The notes under the pieces are model-generated. The model made no database searches. It was given only the letters and a program-made list of their open reading frames with translations, and was not told the DNA's origin. From positions 1 to 64,000 of the forward strand of contig JADLAX010000077.1 of the NCBI GenBank assembly GCA_020848035.1: a DNA stretch of 64,000 nucleotides, written 5' to 3'. Origin of the DNA: Anaerolineae bacterium (lineage in GTDB: Bacteria > Chloroflexota > Anaerolineae > Promineifilales > Promineifilaceae). Position 1 is the first letter of the stretch. Each line of letters opens with the position of its first letter. The position numbers and the translations under genes are program-made. Positions 49,641 to 57,085 of this stretch are shown here, one piece after another.

Positions 49641-50165
49641 TTACGGCCGTATCAAATAGCGGAACGTCGGCGGGGGTGGGGTAACGGCCGTACCTTCCCA
49701 CCGCCGCCGCAGCTCCAGCTTCAAACTCGCCTCCCCCTGGCGCATGGCCCAATGGTGGTTGGCCGCAAAAATCGGCTTCAGGATAAAGGAAAACCAGCGC
49801 AGGATCGGCTTATCGGCCGACACCCGCCAGTCGTAGGTGATGTCTACCCAATTGCCATCCTGCGCCAGCCGCCAACGGCCAGAGCCGGTCAGGTCGCCCC
49901 ACGCCTCCAGGGCAAAGCCGTAAGGGGCCTGGTTTTCCGTAACGCGGAACTGCCAGCGCAGGGTGTAGGGCAGCCAGCCTTTGGTGTACAGGCTGACCAC
50001 CTTGCCAATACCCCGGGCATCACCCGGTTCCAGCTCCTGCACCGCCAGGTAAACCGACGGCCACCAGCGCACCAGATCCGGCGCATTGGCCAAAATATCG
50101 CTGACTTCGCGGCAGGTGCCGCGCACACGCCAGCGGGTCACAAAGGCATAATCGTTGCTTTTCAT
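49641..50165 (-). CDS. SRPBCC family protein
   Basis: A 174-residue START-like protein: AFVTRWRVRGTCREVSDILANAPDLVRWWPSVY at the N-terminus, beta strands, and a long C-terminal helix (FAANHHWAMRQGEASLKLELRRR). It is the last of four minus-strand genes linked by ATGA overlaps; its start overlaps the NHL gene's stop. Ligand unknown. Confidence 0.85.
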   Translation of the reverse strand: MKSNDYAFVTRWRVRGTCREVSDILANAPDLVRWWPSVYLAVQELEPGDARGIGKVVSLYTKGWLPYTLRWQFRVTENQAPYGFALEAWGDLTGSGRWRLAQDGNWVDITYDWRVSADKPILRWFSFILKPIFAANHHWAMRQGEASLKLELRRRWEGTAVTPPPPTFRYLIRP

Positions 50166-51196
50166 GGGTTTCCTCCATCAATCAATTTTTGCACACGCTG
50201 CCCCTGGCCCACCTCGGCCACAAACACAGCGCCGTCGGGGGCGATGGCCAGCGCATGAGGCCAGATAAACTGCCCCGGCCCACGGCCGTAGCCACCAAAA
50301 CGATCCACAATTTCACCGGCAGGCGTTAATTTCAGAATGCGGGCACGATCCGGCAGCCACTCATTTTGATCGCCCCCATCCACCACATACACAAAGCCAT
50401 CTGGCCCAACGCGCACCGCCCAGGGACGGCCGATTTGCCATTCGTCGTGCCAGCTGGTGAGGTAACGGCCGTCAGCGTCAAAAATCTGCACCCGGGCGTT
50501 GCCGCGATCCGCCACGTAGACGCGCCCGCTGGCGTCTACGTCCAGGCTGTGCGGCAGATCAAATTCACCGGGTTTTGTGCCGGGGCGGCCCCATTCCAGC
50601 AGGTAACGGCCGTCGGCGGCAAAGCGCACAATCCGGCTGTTCAGGTAGCCATCGCTGACGTAAAAAGAGCCGTCGGCCGCCACCGCCACATCCGTGGGCC
50701 GGTTAAAATGGGCTGCATCCTGGCCCGCAACCCCGGCTTCGCCAAGAACCAGCAGCAGCTTTCCGGCCCTATCAAATTTAAATACCTGGTGCAGCCCGAC
50801 GTCGGTCAACCAGACGTTGTCCTCCTGGTCAATTGTCAGGCCGTGGGGCATGACAAAACGATCCTCGCCCCAGGAACTGAGCAGCTCACCAGTTTGCCCG
50901 GCAAACACGTAAACCGTCGGCGCGGCAATGAGGGTCGGATCAATCGCGTCCGTCGCCCACACTTTTTCGCCCCGGGCAAACACAAAAACCTGCCCCTGCG
51001 AATCCACGGCGATGCCGGTCACCTGCCCCAGAACCAGGCCGGGCGGCATCTGCGGCCAGGTGGTGACGGCCGTGTACGCCGAACGGCCGTTGACCAACGG
51101 CCAGCCCACCAACCGCAGCGCCCCCCAAAAGAGCCCCAGGTTCAACAGCACCACCAGCAGCAACAGCTGGGTGGTCTGGTGACGCAGCCATTTCAT
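50162..51196 (-). CDS. NHL-repeat protein, peptidylamidoglycolate-lyase-like, membrane-anchored
   Basis: I start at 51196, where ATGA overlaps the upstream stop; the longer frame to 51292 has no support. The 344-residue protein has one N-terminal membrane helix (about residues 10-32) and a six-bladed NHL propeller: HGLTIDQEDNVWLTDVGLHQVFKFD, NRPTDVAVAADGSFYVSD, LPHSLDVDASGRVYVADRGNARVQIFD and WPHALAIAPDGAVFVAEVG. Blade sequences resemble the PAL domain of peptidylglycine amidating enzymes, including conserved histidines. Lyase activity is uncertain. Confidence 0.82.
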   Translation of the reverse strand: MKWLRHQTTQLLLLVVLLNLGLFWGALRLVGWPLVNGRSAYTAVTTWPQMPPGLVLGQVTGIAVDSQGQVFVFARGEKVWATDAIDPTLIAAPTVYVFAGQTGELLSSWGEDRFVMPHGLTIDQEDNVWLTDVGLHQVFKFDRAGKLLLVLGEAGVAGQDAAHFNRPTDVAVAADGSFYVSDGYLNSRIVRFAADGRYLLEWGRPGTKPGEFDLPHSLDVDASGRVYVADRGNARVQIFDADGRYLTSWHDEWQIGRPWAVRVGPDGFVYVVDGGDQNEWLPDRARILKLTPAGEIVDRFGGYGRGPGQFIWPHALAIAPDGAVFVAEVGQGQRVQKLIDGGNP

Positions 51197-51945
51197 AGAG
51201 GCACCGCCAGGCGGTAAACGGCCGTACTCACCAACCCCACGCCATACGCCACCGCGTAGTACAGCAGCAGCGGCTGACGGCCGTAACGCCACAGCAGCCC
51301 TGCTGCCAACAGCGCCAGCCCCAAGACGATGATCAGGTCCAGCCCAATCGGCTCAAAACCGAGGTTGGCAAAGATGCCCAGGGCCACAAAAAGCGCGTTG
51401 AAGGTGAGAACGGCCGTGTCCCGTCCGTTCATTTTTCCTGGCCACGGATAGACAACTTGCAGCAGCATCAGCGCCCCATTCAGCAGGGCAAACCCGGCAA
51501 AAAAGAGCCAGTGGGAAAATTCGTCGTCGTTGAAAATGACAATGCGGCACAAATCGCTCACGTCCCCATCCGGGCAGAAGCGGGTGTGCAGGTAATTGGT
51601 GGTCTCGTGGCTGCCGTAGCTGGCGGCAAACAGGTACAGGCCCAGGATAAAAGCCAGGTTCAGCAGGAGCGGGCGCCAATCAGGCTGGGGGTGACGGCCG
51701 TTCCCCTCCCCTTCACCGCGCTCCAGCTCCTTTTTTAGCAGGTAAAACGCCGTCACGCTGATCAGCGGCAGGGTGAGCATGTTGTGCAAATCAACCCAGC
51801 GCAAAAATTCGTTTGGGGCCACATAGCCCAACGTCCACGGCCCCAGCCGGTTGAGCGAGCCAAGCATAATCACCAGCGTTTGCACGCTGAGCAGCCAGTG
51901 GAGGCGGGAAAGGGATGGGGGGGAGGGAACGGCCGTTTTTATCAT
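51193..51945 (-). CDS. Polytopic membrane protein of unknown function
   Basis: A 250-residue protein with about seven hydrophobic helices and an outer or inner loop DDEFSHW. I recognise no family. Both ends overlap neighbours by 4 bp (ATGA), so it is translated with the ABM-domain protein upstream and the NHL protein downstream. Co-translation suggests they act together at the membrane. Confidence 0.75.
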   Translation of the reverse strand: MIKTAVPSPPSLSRLHWLLSVQTLVIMLGSLNRLGPWTLGYVAPNEFLRWVDLHNMLTLPLISVTAFYLLKKELERGEGEGNGRHPQPDWRPLLLNLAFILGLYLFAASYGSHETTNYLHTRFCPDGDVSDLCRIVIFNDDEFSHWLFFAGFALLNGALMLLQVVYPWPGKMNGRDTAVLTFNALFVALGIFANLGFEPIGLDLIIVLGLALLAAGLLWRYGRQPLLLYYAVAYGVGLVSTAVYRLAVPL

Positions 51946-52229
51946 CGGACCTGTCCATCAACGATCTCGCCGTCGTGCCATTCGGGATCGGCCGTAAGCA
52001 GGGCGCGCAGCGCCATAAAACGTTGGTGCTGTTCCGGGCTGGCGGCGTTGGCCTGGTATGCTTCGCGGCTCTCAAACACCGCCACCAGCATGTATTCCTG
52101 CGGATTGGCGTCCATGCGGTAAACGTAGCGGGCGATCTGGCCAGGAGCCAACGTCAGCTGCGCCGCCAGGGCACGCAGTTCGTCAATTTTGTCGGGTCTG
52201 GCAGTTACTTTCGCAATCGTTCCGTACAT
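51942..52229 (-). CDS. Antibiotic-biosynthesis monooxygenase (ABM)-domain protein
   Basis: A 95-residue ferredoxin-like dimeric alpha-beta barrel protein: YGTIAKVTARPDKIDELRALAAQL, RYVYRMDANPQEYMLVAVFESREAYQANAASPEQHQRFMAL. Family members are cofactor-free oxygenases, haem-degrading enzymes or simple ligand binders. The start at 52229 follows AAGGAG; the in-frame extension to 52295 is repeat sequence. First gene of a four-gene coupled operon. Confidence 0.85.
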   Translation of the reverse strand: MYGTIAKVTARPDKIDELRALAAQLTLAPGQIARYVYRMDANPQEYMLVAVFESREAYQANAASPEQHQRFMALRALLTADPEWHDGEIVDGQVR

Positions 52230-52245
52230 GATTTTTCTCCTTTGG

Positions 52246-52340
52246 AAATAGGCCGCGGATTGACGCGGATTGACGCGGATTAAATCTGGGCGCACCCTAC
52301 GCCCTGTGGGTCATCTGTGAAATCGGTGGGGTTCATCTGT
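52246..52340. repeat. Hairpin element, GACGCGGATT-word type
   Basis: GGATTGACGC words repeat three times and are partly mirrored by TCATCTGTGAAATC and TTCATCTGT. It lies between the ABM and hydrolase genes; related words end the gene at 62336. Confidence 0.5.
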
Positions 52341-52358
52341 TTGTTGACCAACGGCCGT

Positions 52359-53150
52359 TTACAAGCCCAATAAAAAATCTGTAATCGCCTGCGTGACCTC
52401 AGCGGCGGCCTCCATATTGGCCATGTGGCCCACACCGGGCAGAATCAGCTGCTGCGCCTGCGGCACCGCCTGGCAAATTTGCGCCGTGATCGCCCGAAAA
52501 TCAGGCAGGTCCAGCTCACCGACGATGGCCAACAGCGGCAGCGTCAATTCGGCCAGCCGCTGGGCTGCCGGTGGGTTCAGCCCCAGTTCATGGTTTTGGT
52601 TAACAAAGTGCCAGCCAGAATAGTCGTGAATGATTTGGCGGAGGCGGGAGGCAACGGCCGTATTGGCCATTGCCGGGGCAAACAGCGGATGTGTCAGCCA
52701 CGATTCTTTCGCCGCCGGAATGCCCCCCTCGCTGGCTCGCTGCCAGACCAGGTCATCCCGCGCTGCCCCCGCCGCTGACCAGGCATATCCCGGCAGCACG
52801 GCGTCGATGAGCACCAGGGATGCCGTGCGTCTGGGATAAGTGAGCGCAAAATTCAGCGCCACCGCCCCACCCTTCGAAAGCCCAACCAGGTGCGCCTGGG
52901 CAATGCCCAACTGGTCCAGCAGCCCAGCCAAATCTGCCTCGTGTGAATACGGCTCCGCAGTGGGCACAGCCGATCGGCCAAAACCGCGTAAATCGTAGCG
53001 AATTACCTGGAAATGCTGCGCCAGGGCCAGAAACTGGTCATCCCACATGCGGCTGTCCAGCGTGAAGCCATGCAAGAGAACCACGGTCTGGCCTTGACCG
53101 GCCATTTCCCAACAAAGTTGCGTATCGTTGACTTGAATAATCTGTTGCAT
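52359..53150 (-). CDS. Alpha/beta hydrolase
   Basis: A 263-residue hydrolase of the epoxide-hydrolase/3-oxoadipate enol-lactonase group. Nucleophile in VGLSKGG (S92), oxyanion [21 protein letters not shown], acid in GELDLPDF (about residue 216), His in [10 protein letters not shown] (about 245). Length and spacing are normal. The ATG has no clear Shine-Dalgarno. It begins a minus-strand region with several small-molecule enzymes (52359-56300). Confidence 0.88.
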   Translation of the reverse strand: MQQIIQVNDTQLCWEMAGQGQTVVLLHGFTLDSRMWDDQFLALAQHFQVIRYDLRGFGRSAVPTAEPYSHEADLAGLLDQLGIAQAHLVGLSKGGAVALNFALTYPRRTASLVLIDAVLPGYAWSAAGAARDDLVWQRASEGGIPAAKESWLTHPLFAPAMANTAVASRLRQIIHDYSGWHFVNQNHELGLNPPAAQRLAELTLPLLAIVGELDLPDFRAITAQICQAVPQAQQLILPGVGHMANMEAAAEVTQAITDFLLGL

Positions 53151-53160
53151 ATTGAAAAAT

Positions 53161-53271
53161 CCAGGCTCTTTAGGAACTCAGGGGGTTTACAGTCCGTGAA
53201 GCGTGAAACGTGACCAGAGGGCTATCACGTTTCACGCTTCACGTTTCACGCCAGACCCCACGAAATCCTGA
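53161..53271. repeat. Dispersed 111-bp repeat, copy A
   Basis: This block is about 88 percent identical by eye to the reverse complement of 63204-63314. Its core is a hairpin of GTGAAGCGTGAAACGTGA and its mirror TCACGTTTCACGCTTCACG. Both copies lie between genes. Confidence 0.85.
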
Positions 53272-53322
53272 AGACCCAAAATCCATAGAAACAATCCAAT
53301 TACAGGACGGTAAACCACCCTT

Positions 53323-53736
53323 TTAGGCGGGAATTGCGCCAAGCTGCTGCAACCAACCCAGCATGTCGGCCTGGTTCCATCGTTCAACACATTTGCCGTC
53401 GGCAAAGCGCATCATGGTCATGCCGGGCACAAGCACTGCGTTGCCCGTCGCCGGGATACCCATAAATTCGTCTTGATGGGTTGCCTGCAACCGATAGCGG
53501 CAGGCCAGGAGGTCGCCTTCCACCACCACCTGATCGATCATCAGCTGGGGATTGGGAAACGCCCGCCATACTCCTTCATAAAATACGGCCGCTCCGGCCG
53601 CACCCGGCGGTAAACCAGGCGAAAAACCATGCAGGACAATCTGGGAATCATATAGCTCCATGTAGGCAGCCAGGTTGCCACTGTTCCAATGATCAATCGC
53701 TTGTTGAAAAGCAACTTTTATTTGTGCCGTAGACAT
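53323..53736 (-). CDS. SnoaL-like (NTF2-fold) protein
   Basis: A 137-residue cone-shaped barrel protein: KVAFQQAIDHWNSGNLAAYMELYDSQIVLHGF at the N-terminus, then YEGVWRAFPNPQLMIDQVVVEGDLLACRYRLQATHQ and a final WNQADMLGWLQQLGAI. The pattern is that of SnoaL polyketide cyclases and steroid-isomerase-like ester hydrolases. AAGGAG precedes the ATG. A second SnoaL-like gene is at 55893. Confidence 0.88.
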   Translation of the reverse strand: MSTAQIKVAFQQAIDHWNSGNLAAYMELYDSQIVLHGFSPGLPPGAAGAAVFYEGVWRAFPNPQLMIDQVVVEGDLLACRYRLQATHQDEFMGIPATGNAVLVPGMTMMRFADGKCVERWNQADMLGWLQQLGAIPA

Positions 53737-53812
53737 CGAATGTTTCTCCTTTTGTAACTGTACAGGTCTCGTTCCACGCTCTGCCTGGCACGACTCGTGC
53801 CAGGCGGTTTAC

Positions 53813-55219
53813 TTAATCAGCCACGGCGCGCTGGAGGACGGCCGTTCCACGGGGAGACGGCCGTTTCCCCCGCAGCACCCGCCACACAAGGCGCGGCTGG
53901 AACAGGCTGGTTGGGGGGGCCATCAGGTTCATCACCTTCAGGAAGGCTTCCCCAACCACCTCATCGTGCAGGGTGGCCTGGTGCACTTTGGCCACGTAAC
54001 GGTTGATAAAATCGGTACCGGGTGGTTTGGTGCCCGTGGTGCGCGGAAAACGAAAATCTTCGCCGACGGCCAGCTGCCAGGGAATATCAATCACCCGGGC
54101 CACCCGCTTGAAGAAGGCCAGCGCCAGCCCATCCAGCGACGGCCGACTGGCCAACAAGGCATCTAGCTCCGCCGCCTGCAACGAAGCCGAGGTCATGCCC
54201 TGGCCGTAGGTGGGGTTAAAGCTGGAAATGGCATCACCCAATACCAGGTAACCGGCGGGGAAGCGCGCCAGCTTTTCATAGTGACGGCGCAGGCTGTGGG
54301 GAAATTTATGAGGCACGATGTCGGAAATCGGCTCGGCCTGGCTGATGATGTTGTAGATGTCGGGCAGCGGCAGGCTGCGGGCAAATTCCAGGAAAGCTGC
54401 CTCGTCCAGCGGCGCGTGGTCGCCATGCCAGCCGCCCATGGAACAAATCCAGCGATCCCCTTCGATGGGAAAGAGAGCACCAAAGCGGTTTTCCCGGGGG
54501 GCCTCCGGCGTGTACAAAATCCAGTCCTGGCCACGGGGGTCGGCCGGATAGCGGCGGTAGACGCGTGTGGCATAACCAACGTCTACGCGCACCTCACTTT
54601 CGGGAGCGGGCTGGTAGCCCATTTCCTTGAGCCACTGGGCAGAGCGGGAACCACGCCCGGTGCAATCTACCACCAGGCTGGCGTTGAGCACTTCTTGCTG
54701 GCCAGTGGCGCGGTCTTCAATTTGCACGCCGGTAACCTGGTTGCCAGAAGCGCTGGCACTGAGCGATGTCGAAGCGGCCGTTACCAGCCCCAACACGCCG
54801 CAGTTATCCACCAGGGCAACGTTTGGCAGGGCCAAAACGCGCTCCCGCACCAGATGCTCCAGCAGCGGACGGCTCATCAAGGTGGCGGGCACGTTCATCT
54901 TAAACCGTTTGCGATAGCCGCCGTAGGTGTACCACTGCATCGAGTCGGCAAAATCACCCATGATTGCGCCATTATCTTTAAGCGCCTGGGGCAGGTCGGG
55001 GAAAAAGCGGGTCATCACTTCGAGACCGGTGGCCAGCAGCCCATGCAGGTGGCGCGCCTGGGGCTGCCCTTTACGCGCTTCCGGCCCAGGGGCAACGCTG
55101 TCTCGCTCTAAAATGGTGACCTGCTCAAAATGATGGCTCAGCACACGGGCCGTCAGCACCCCCCCCAGGCTGCCACCGATGATGATGGCGCGTTTGAACG
55201 TGGCATTTTTATTTGTCAT
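53813..55219 (-). CDS. FAD-dependent oxidoreductase (halogenase/monooxygenase-like)
   Basis: I start at 55219 (MTNKNATF), behind GGAAAG. The 468-residue protein has an N-terminal Rossmann motif AIIIGGSLGG (residues 10-19; GxSxxG form), LERD after strand 2, and a C-terminal VLGDAISSFNPTYGQGM FAD motif. RxxxxRPLLEHLVRE is typical of the PHBH/tryptophan-halogenase-like superfamily. No halogenase WxWxIP motif is seen, so hydroxylation or epoxidation of a lipid or polyketide is more likely. An in-frame TGAGCGATGTCGAAGCGG word lies at about 54757-54775. Confidence 0.85.
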   Translation of the reverse strand: MTNKNATFKRAIIIGGSLGGVLTARVLSHHFEQVTILERDSVAPGPEARKGQPQARHLHGLLATGLEVMTRFFPDLPQALKDNGAIMGDFADSMQWYTYGGYRKRFKMNVPATLMSRPLLEHLVRERVLALPNVALVDNCGVLGLVTAASTSLSASASGNQVTGVQIEDRATGQQEVLNASLVVDCTGRGSRSAQWLKEMGYQPAPESEVRVDVGYATRVYRRYPADPRGQDWILYTPEAPRENRFGALFPIEGDRWICSMGGWHGDHAPLDEAAFLEFARSLPLPDIYNIISQAEPISDIVPHKFPHSLRRHYEKLARFPAGYLVLGDAISSFNPTYGQGMTSASLQAAELDALLASRPSLDGLALAFFKRVARVIDIPWQLAVGEDFRFPRTTGTKPPGTDFINRYVAKVHQATLHDEVVGEAFLKVMNLMAPPTSLFQPRLVWRVLRGKRPSPRGTAVLQRAVAD

Positions 55220-55317
55220 CTGGACTTTCCTTTTGGGGCGGCTGGTGGGGAAACGGCCGTGCCTTTTCTCCACCAGCACACCTATTTTTCGCGGTTTACT
55301 TAGGCGATGGCGCGGTA

Positions 55318-55866
55318 TCAGGCAGCGGCCGTTTCTGGGGAAGGTTCGTTTTCTGGATACCCTACCAGGCCAAGCAGCCCTTTGATGGCCGAGATTTCGC
55401 CCAGGTGGACCATATTGTTGCCCAGCGCCAGAAAGAAAACGGCCGCACCGTTCACATACCCCATGCCCACCTCGGTGAGGTCAATCGGCTCGTCGAGGAT
55501 GGTGTCTGTCACCGTGGCCAGGTAGGCGTCGGTGGCCTGGTGCACCGCCTGGGCATAGGCCCGCAGGGCGGGCAGGTCCACCACTGCCTCTTTGGCCCAG
55601 TTGTTCCAGCCAACTGGCGGGGGCGGCGTCTGAAAGCCGGGATACTGGCGCATCATGACGGGTGTGGTCTGGGCCAGCTTCACGTTGATGAACCAATCCT
55701 CACTGGTCACCAGGTGGGCATACTGGCCCAGAATCGACGCCGGGCCACCGGGCTCATAACGGGCCGCGTCTTCCGAAATGCCTTGCATCGTGCCTTCCAG
55801 ATAGCCGTGGGTCTGCTCAAACAAAAAGCGTAAATTGTCAACAGCGGAACGAGTTGGGGTTGTCAT
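55318..55866 (-). CDS. DinB-family protein
   Basis: A 182-residue four-helix bundle of the DinB/YfiT type. The three metal-binding histidines can be placed in GQYAHLVTSE and NNMVHLGEIS with a third before them uncertain. Such proteins include bacillithiol/mycothiol-dependent transferases and isomerases. Shine-Dalgarno GGAGG is five bases before the ATG. It lies between the FAD enzyme and a SnoaL-like gene. Confidence 0.8.
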   Translation of the reverse strand: MTTPTRSAVDNLRFLFEQTHGYLEGTMQGISEDAARYEPGGPASILGQYAHLVTSEDWFINVKLAQTTPVMMRQYPGFQTPPPPVGWNNWAKEAVVDLPALRAYAQAVHQATDAYLATVTDTILDEPIDLTEVGMGYVNGAAVFFLALGNNMVHLGEISAIKGLLGLVGYPENEPSPETAAA

Positions 55867-55892
55867 TGGGTTACCTCCATAAAAAGTGGTGT

Positions 55893-56300
55893 CTACTTCA
55901 AAAAAGCGCGGGCCATAACGGCCGTATCGCTAAATCCTCGCAGCCGAACAACTTTGCCGTGGCGCACCGTGAACAGGTGCGCCCAATCCGTCTCAAAGGT
56001 GCGGCCGGTGGTTTTTACTTTGACTTGCTCATAACCAAGCGAAAGGATGTGTTCGCCCAACGGGATAATTTCGTGGGGGCCAAATTCCAGCACGTCACAG
56101 CTCAGCGCCACGGTTTGCAAAAAATCCACCATCTGCGCCTGGCCCAGCCAGCGACCGGCAAAGGGGATGTCTTGGGGACGGCCGTTAAAATGCCATTCCA
56201 CCTCCTCATCCAGCAGAACGAGGAGAGTGGCTACATCCCATTGCCGCCACGCGGCGTAGAAGTCTTGCACCACCTGAACCGCCTCCGCTTGCCCGATCAT
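55893..56300 (-). CDS. SnoaL-like (NTF2-fold) protein
   Basis: The start at 56300 is chosen because the family fold begins there (MIGQAEAVQVVQDFYAAWRQWDVATLLVLLDEEVEWHF). The 135-residue protein matches limonene-epoxide-hydrolase/SnoaL-type proteins; the pocket acids Asp/Glu are in LLDEEVEWHF and DWAHLFTVRHGKVVRLRGFSDT. It starts the minus-strand group ending at 52359. Confidence 0.85.
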   Translation of the reverse strand: MIGQAEAVQVVQDFYAAWRQWDVATLLVLLDEEVEWHFNGRPQDIPFAGRWLGQAQMVDFLQTVALSCDVLEFGPHEIIPLGEHILSLGYEQVKVKTTGRTFETDWAHLFTVRHGKVVRLRGFSDTAVMARAFLK

Positions 56301-56641
56301 CGTCCATCCCCTTGTTTGGTTTAGCTGTTTGCTGCTGTTGTGCATGGGGTTAGGATACGGCCGTTCACCAGTCAACCACCAGTCCAAAAACTGTTCACTT
56401 TTTGTTCAAAATCCAGGGGAAAACCGGTAAGGTCACCCAAAATTGGCACGAGCAGCGAAGCAGCGCGAGCCCAGTCCAGGGCAACTGTTGCCAGGGCCGG
56501 TAGGCACTCCCTTCGCGCTAATTCGTGAAATTCGTGGCTAAATCTTGTCTGCGTCACTCGTGTGAGGCTTGAGATAAAAGTGGCGACTATGCTAAACTAC
56601 CATCACTTCCACAAACCCATCCTCATCATTAGGAGAATGCA
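56301..56641. other. Divergent intergenic region with promoter
   Basis: 341 bp without a gene. It contains one ACGGCCGT (56358), the palindrome GGCAACTGTTGCC (56480-56492), an ATTCGTGAAATTCGTGG word pair (about 56521-56537), and a promoter for the plus-strand gene: TTGAGA (56569-56574), 18-bp spacer, TAAACT (56593-56598). Confidence 0.5.
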
Positions 56642-56905
56642 ATGCAAACAATTATGTTACGCAGCAATGCCCGTAAAGGCACCAGTGGCAATACGTTTAC
56701 CATTGAAGTGATTGGCGACAGCCCCGTTAAAGAAAACATCCGGGCCGCAATTCAGGTGCTGGAACACCACCCGGCCAAGGCCTCCCGCCGGGCACTCATC
56801 GACATGCTGGCCCTGATTGAGAAGTTCAACTTCCAAATCCGCTACACCGAACACAAGCTGGATGCTGAAGATTTGGAGGAGTGGACCTTTATTTTGCAGG
56901 CCTGA
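56642..56905 (+). CDS. Small protein of unknown function
   Basis: 87 residues; AGGAG at 56631-56635 fits the ATG at 56642 better than the ATG at 56637. The sequence (SGNTFTIEVIGDSPVKENIRAAIQVLEHHPAKASRRALIDMLALIEKFNFQIRYTE) suggests a strand, then two helices. I recognise no family. It has its own promoter and ends in a hairpin-rich gap, so it is probably expressed alone. Confidence 0.6.
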   Translation: MQTIMLRSNARKGTSGNTFTIEVIGDSPVKENIRAAIQVLEHHPAKASRRALIDMLALIEKFNFQIRYTEHKLDAEDLEEWTFILQA

Positions 56906-57000
56906 TCTGGCCCCGTTTTCCAGGAAACGGCTTACCCAACAGTCTCAGATTTGCCACAACTTCTTCCCGGCGAAAGCGGTATCCATTTCAGCAAAGTGGA

Positions 57001-57085
57001 TTCCCGCTTTCGCGGGAAGGACACTGCTGAAAAGTCTCCAAGACCCCTTTTCACTTTTCACTTTTCACTTCTCACTTCTCACTCC
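57001..57085. repeat. REP-like hairpin and TTTTCAC tandem
   Basis: TTCCCGC/GCGGGAA forms a stem (57001-57018). A TTTTCACTTTTCAC/TTCTCACTTCTCAC tandem follows (57051-57084) directly at the stop of the giant membrane gene. Related words: 16907-16930 and 18680-18705. Confidence 0.6.

Noticed and set aside
53813-55219. Flavin-dependent halogenase
   Set aside because: The fold is of that superfamily but I saw no WxWxIP motif, so halogenation is not supported.
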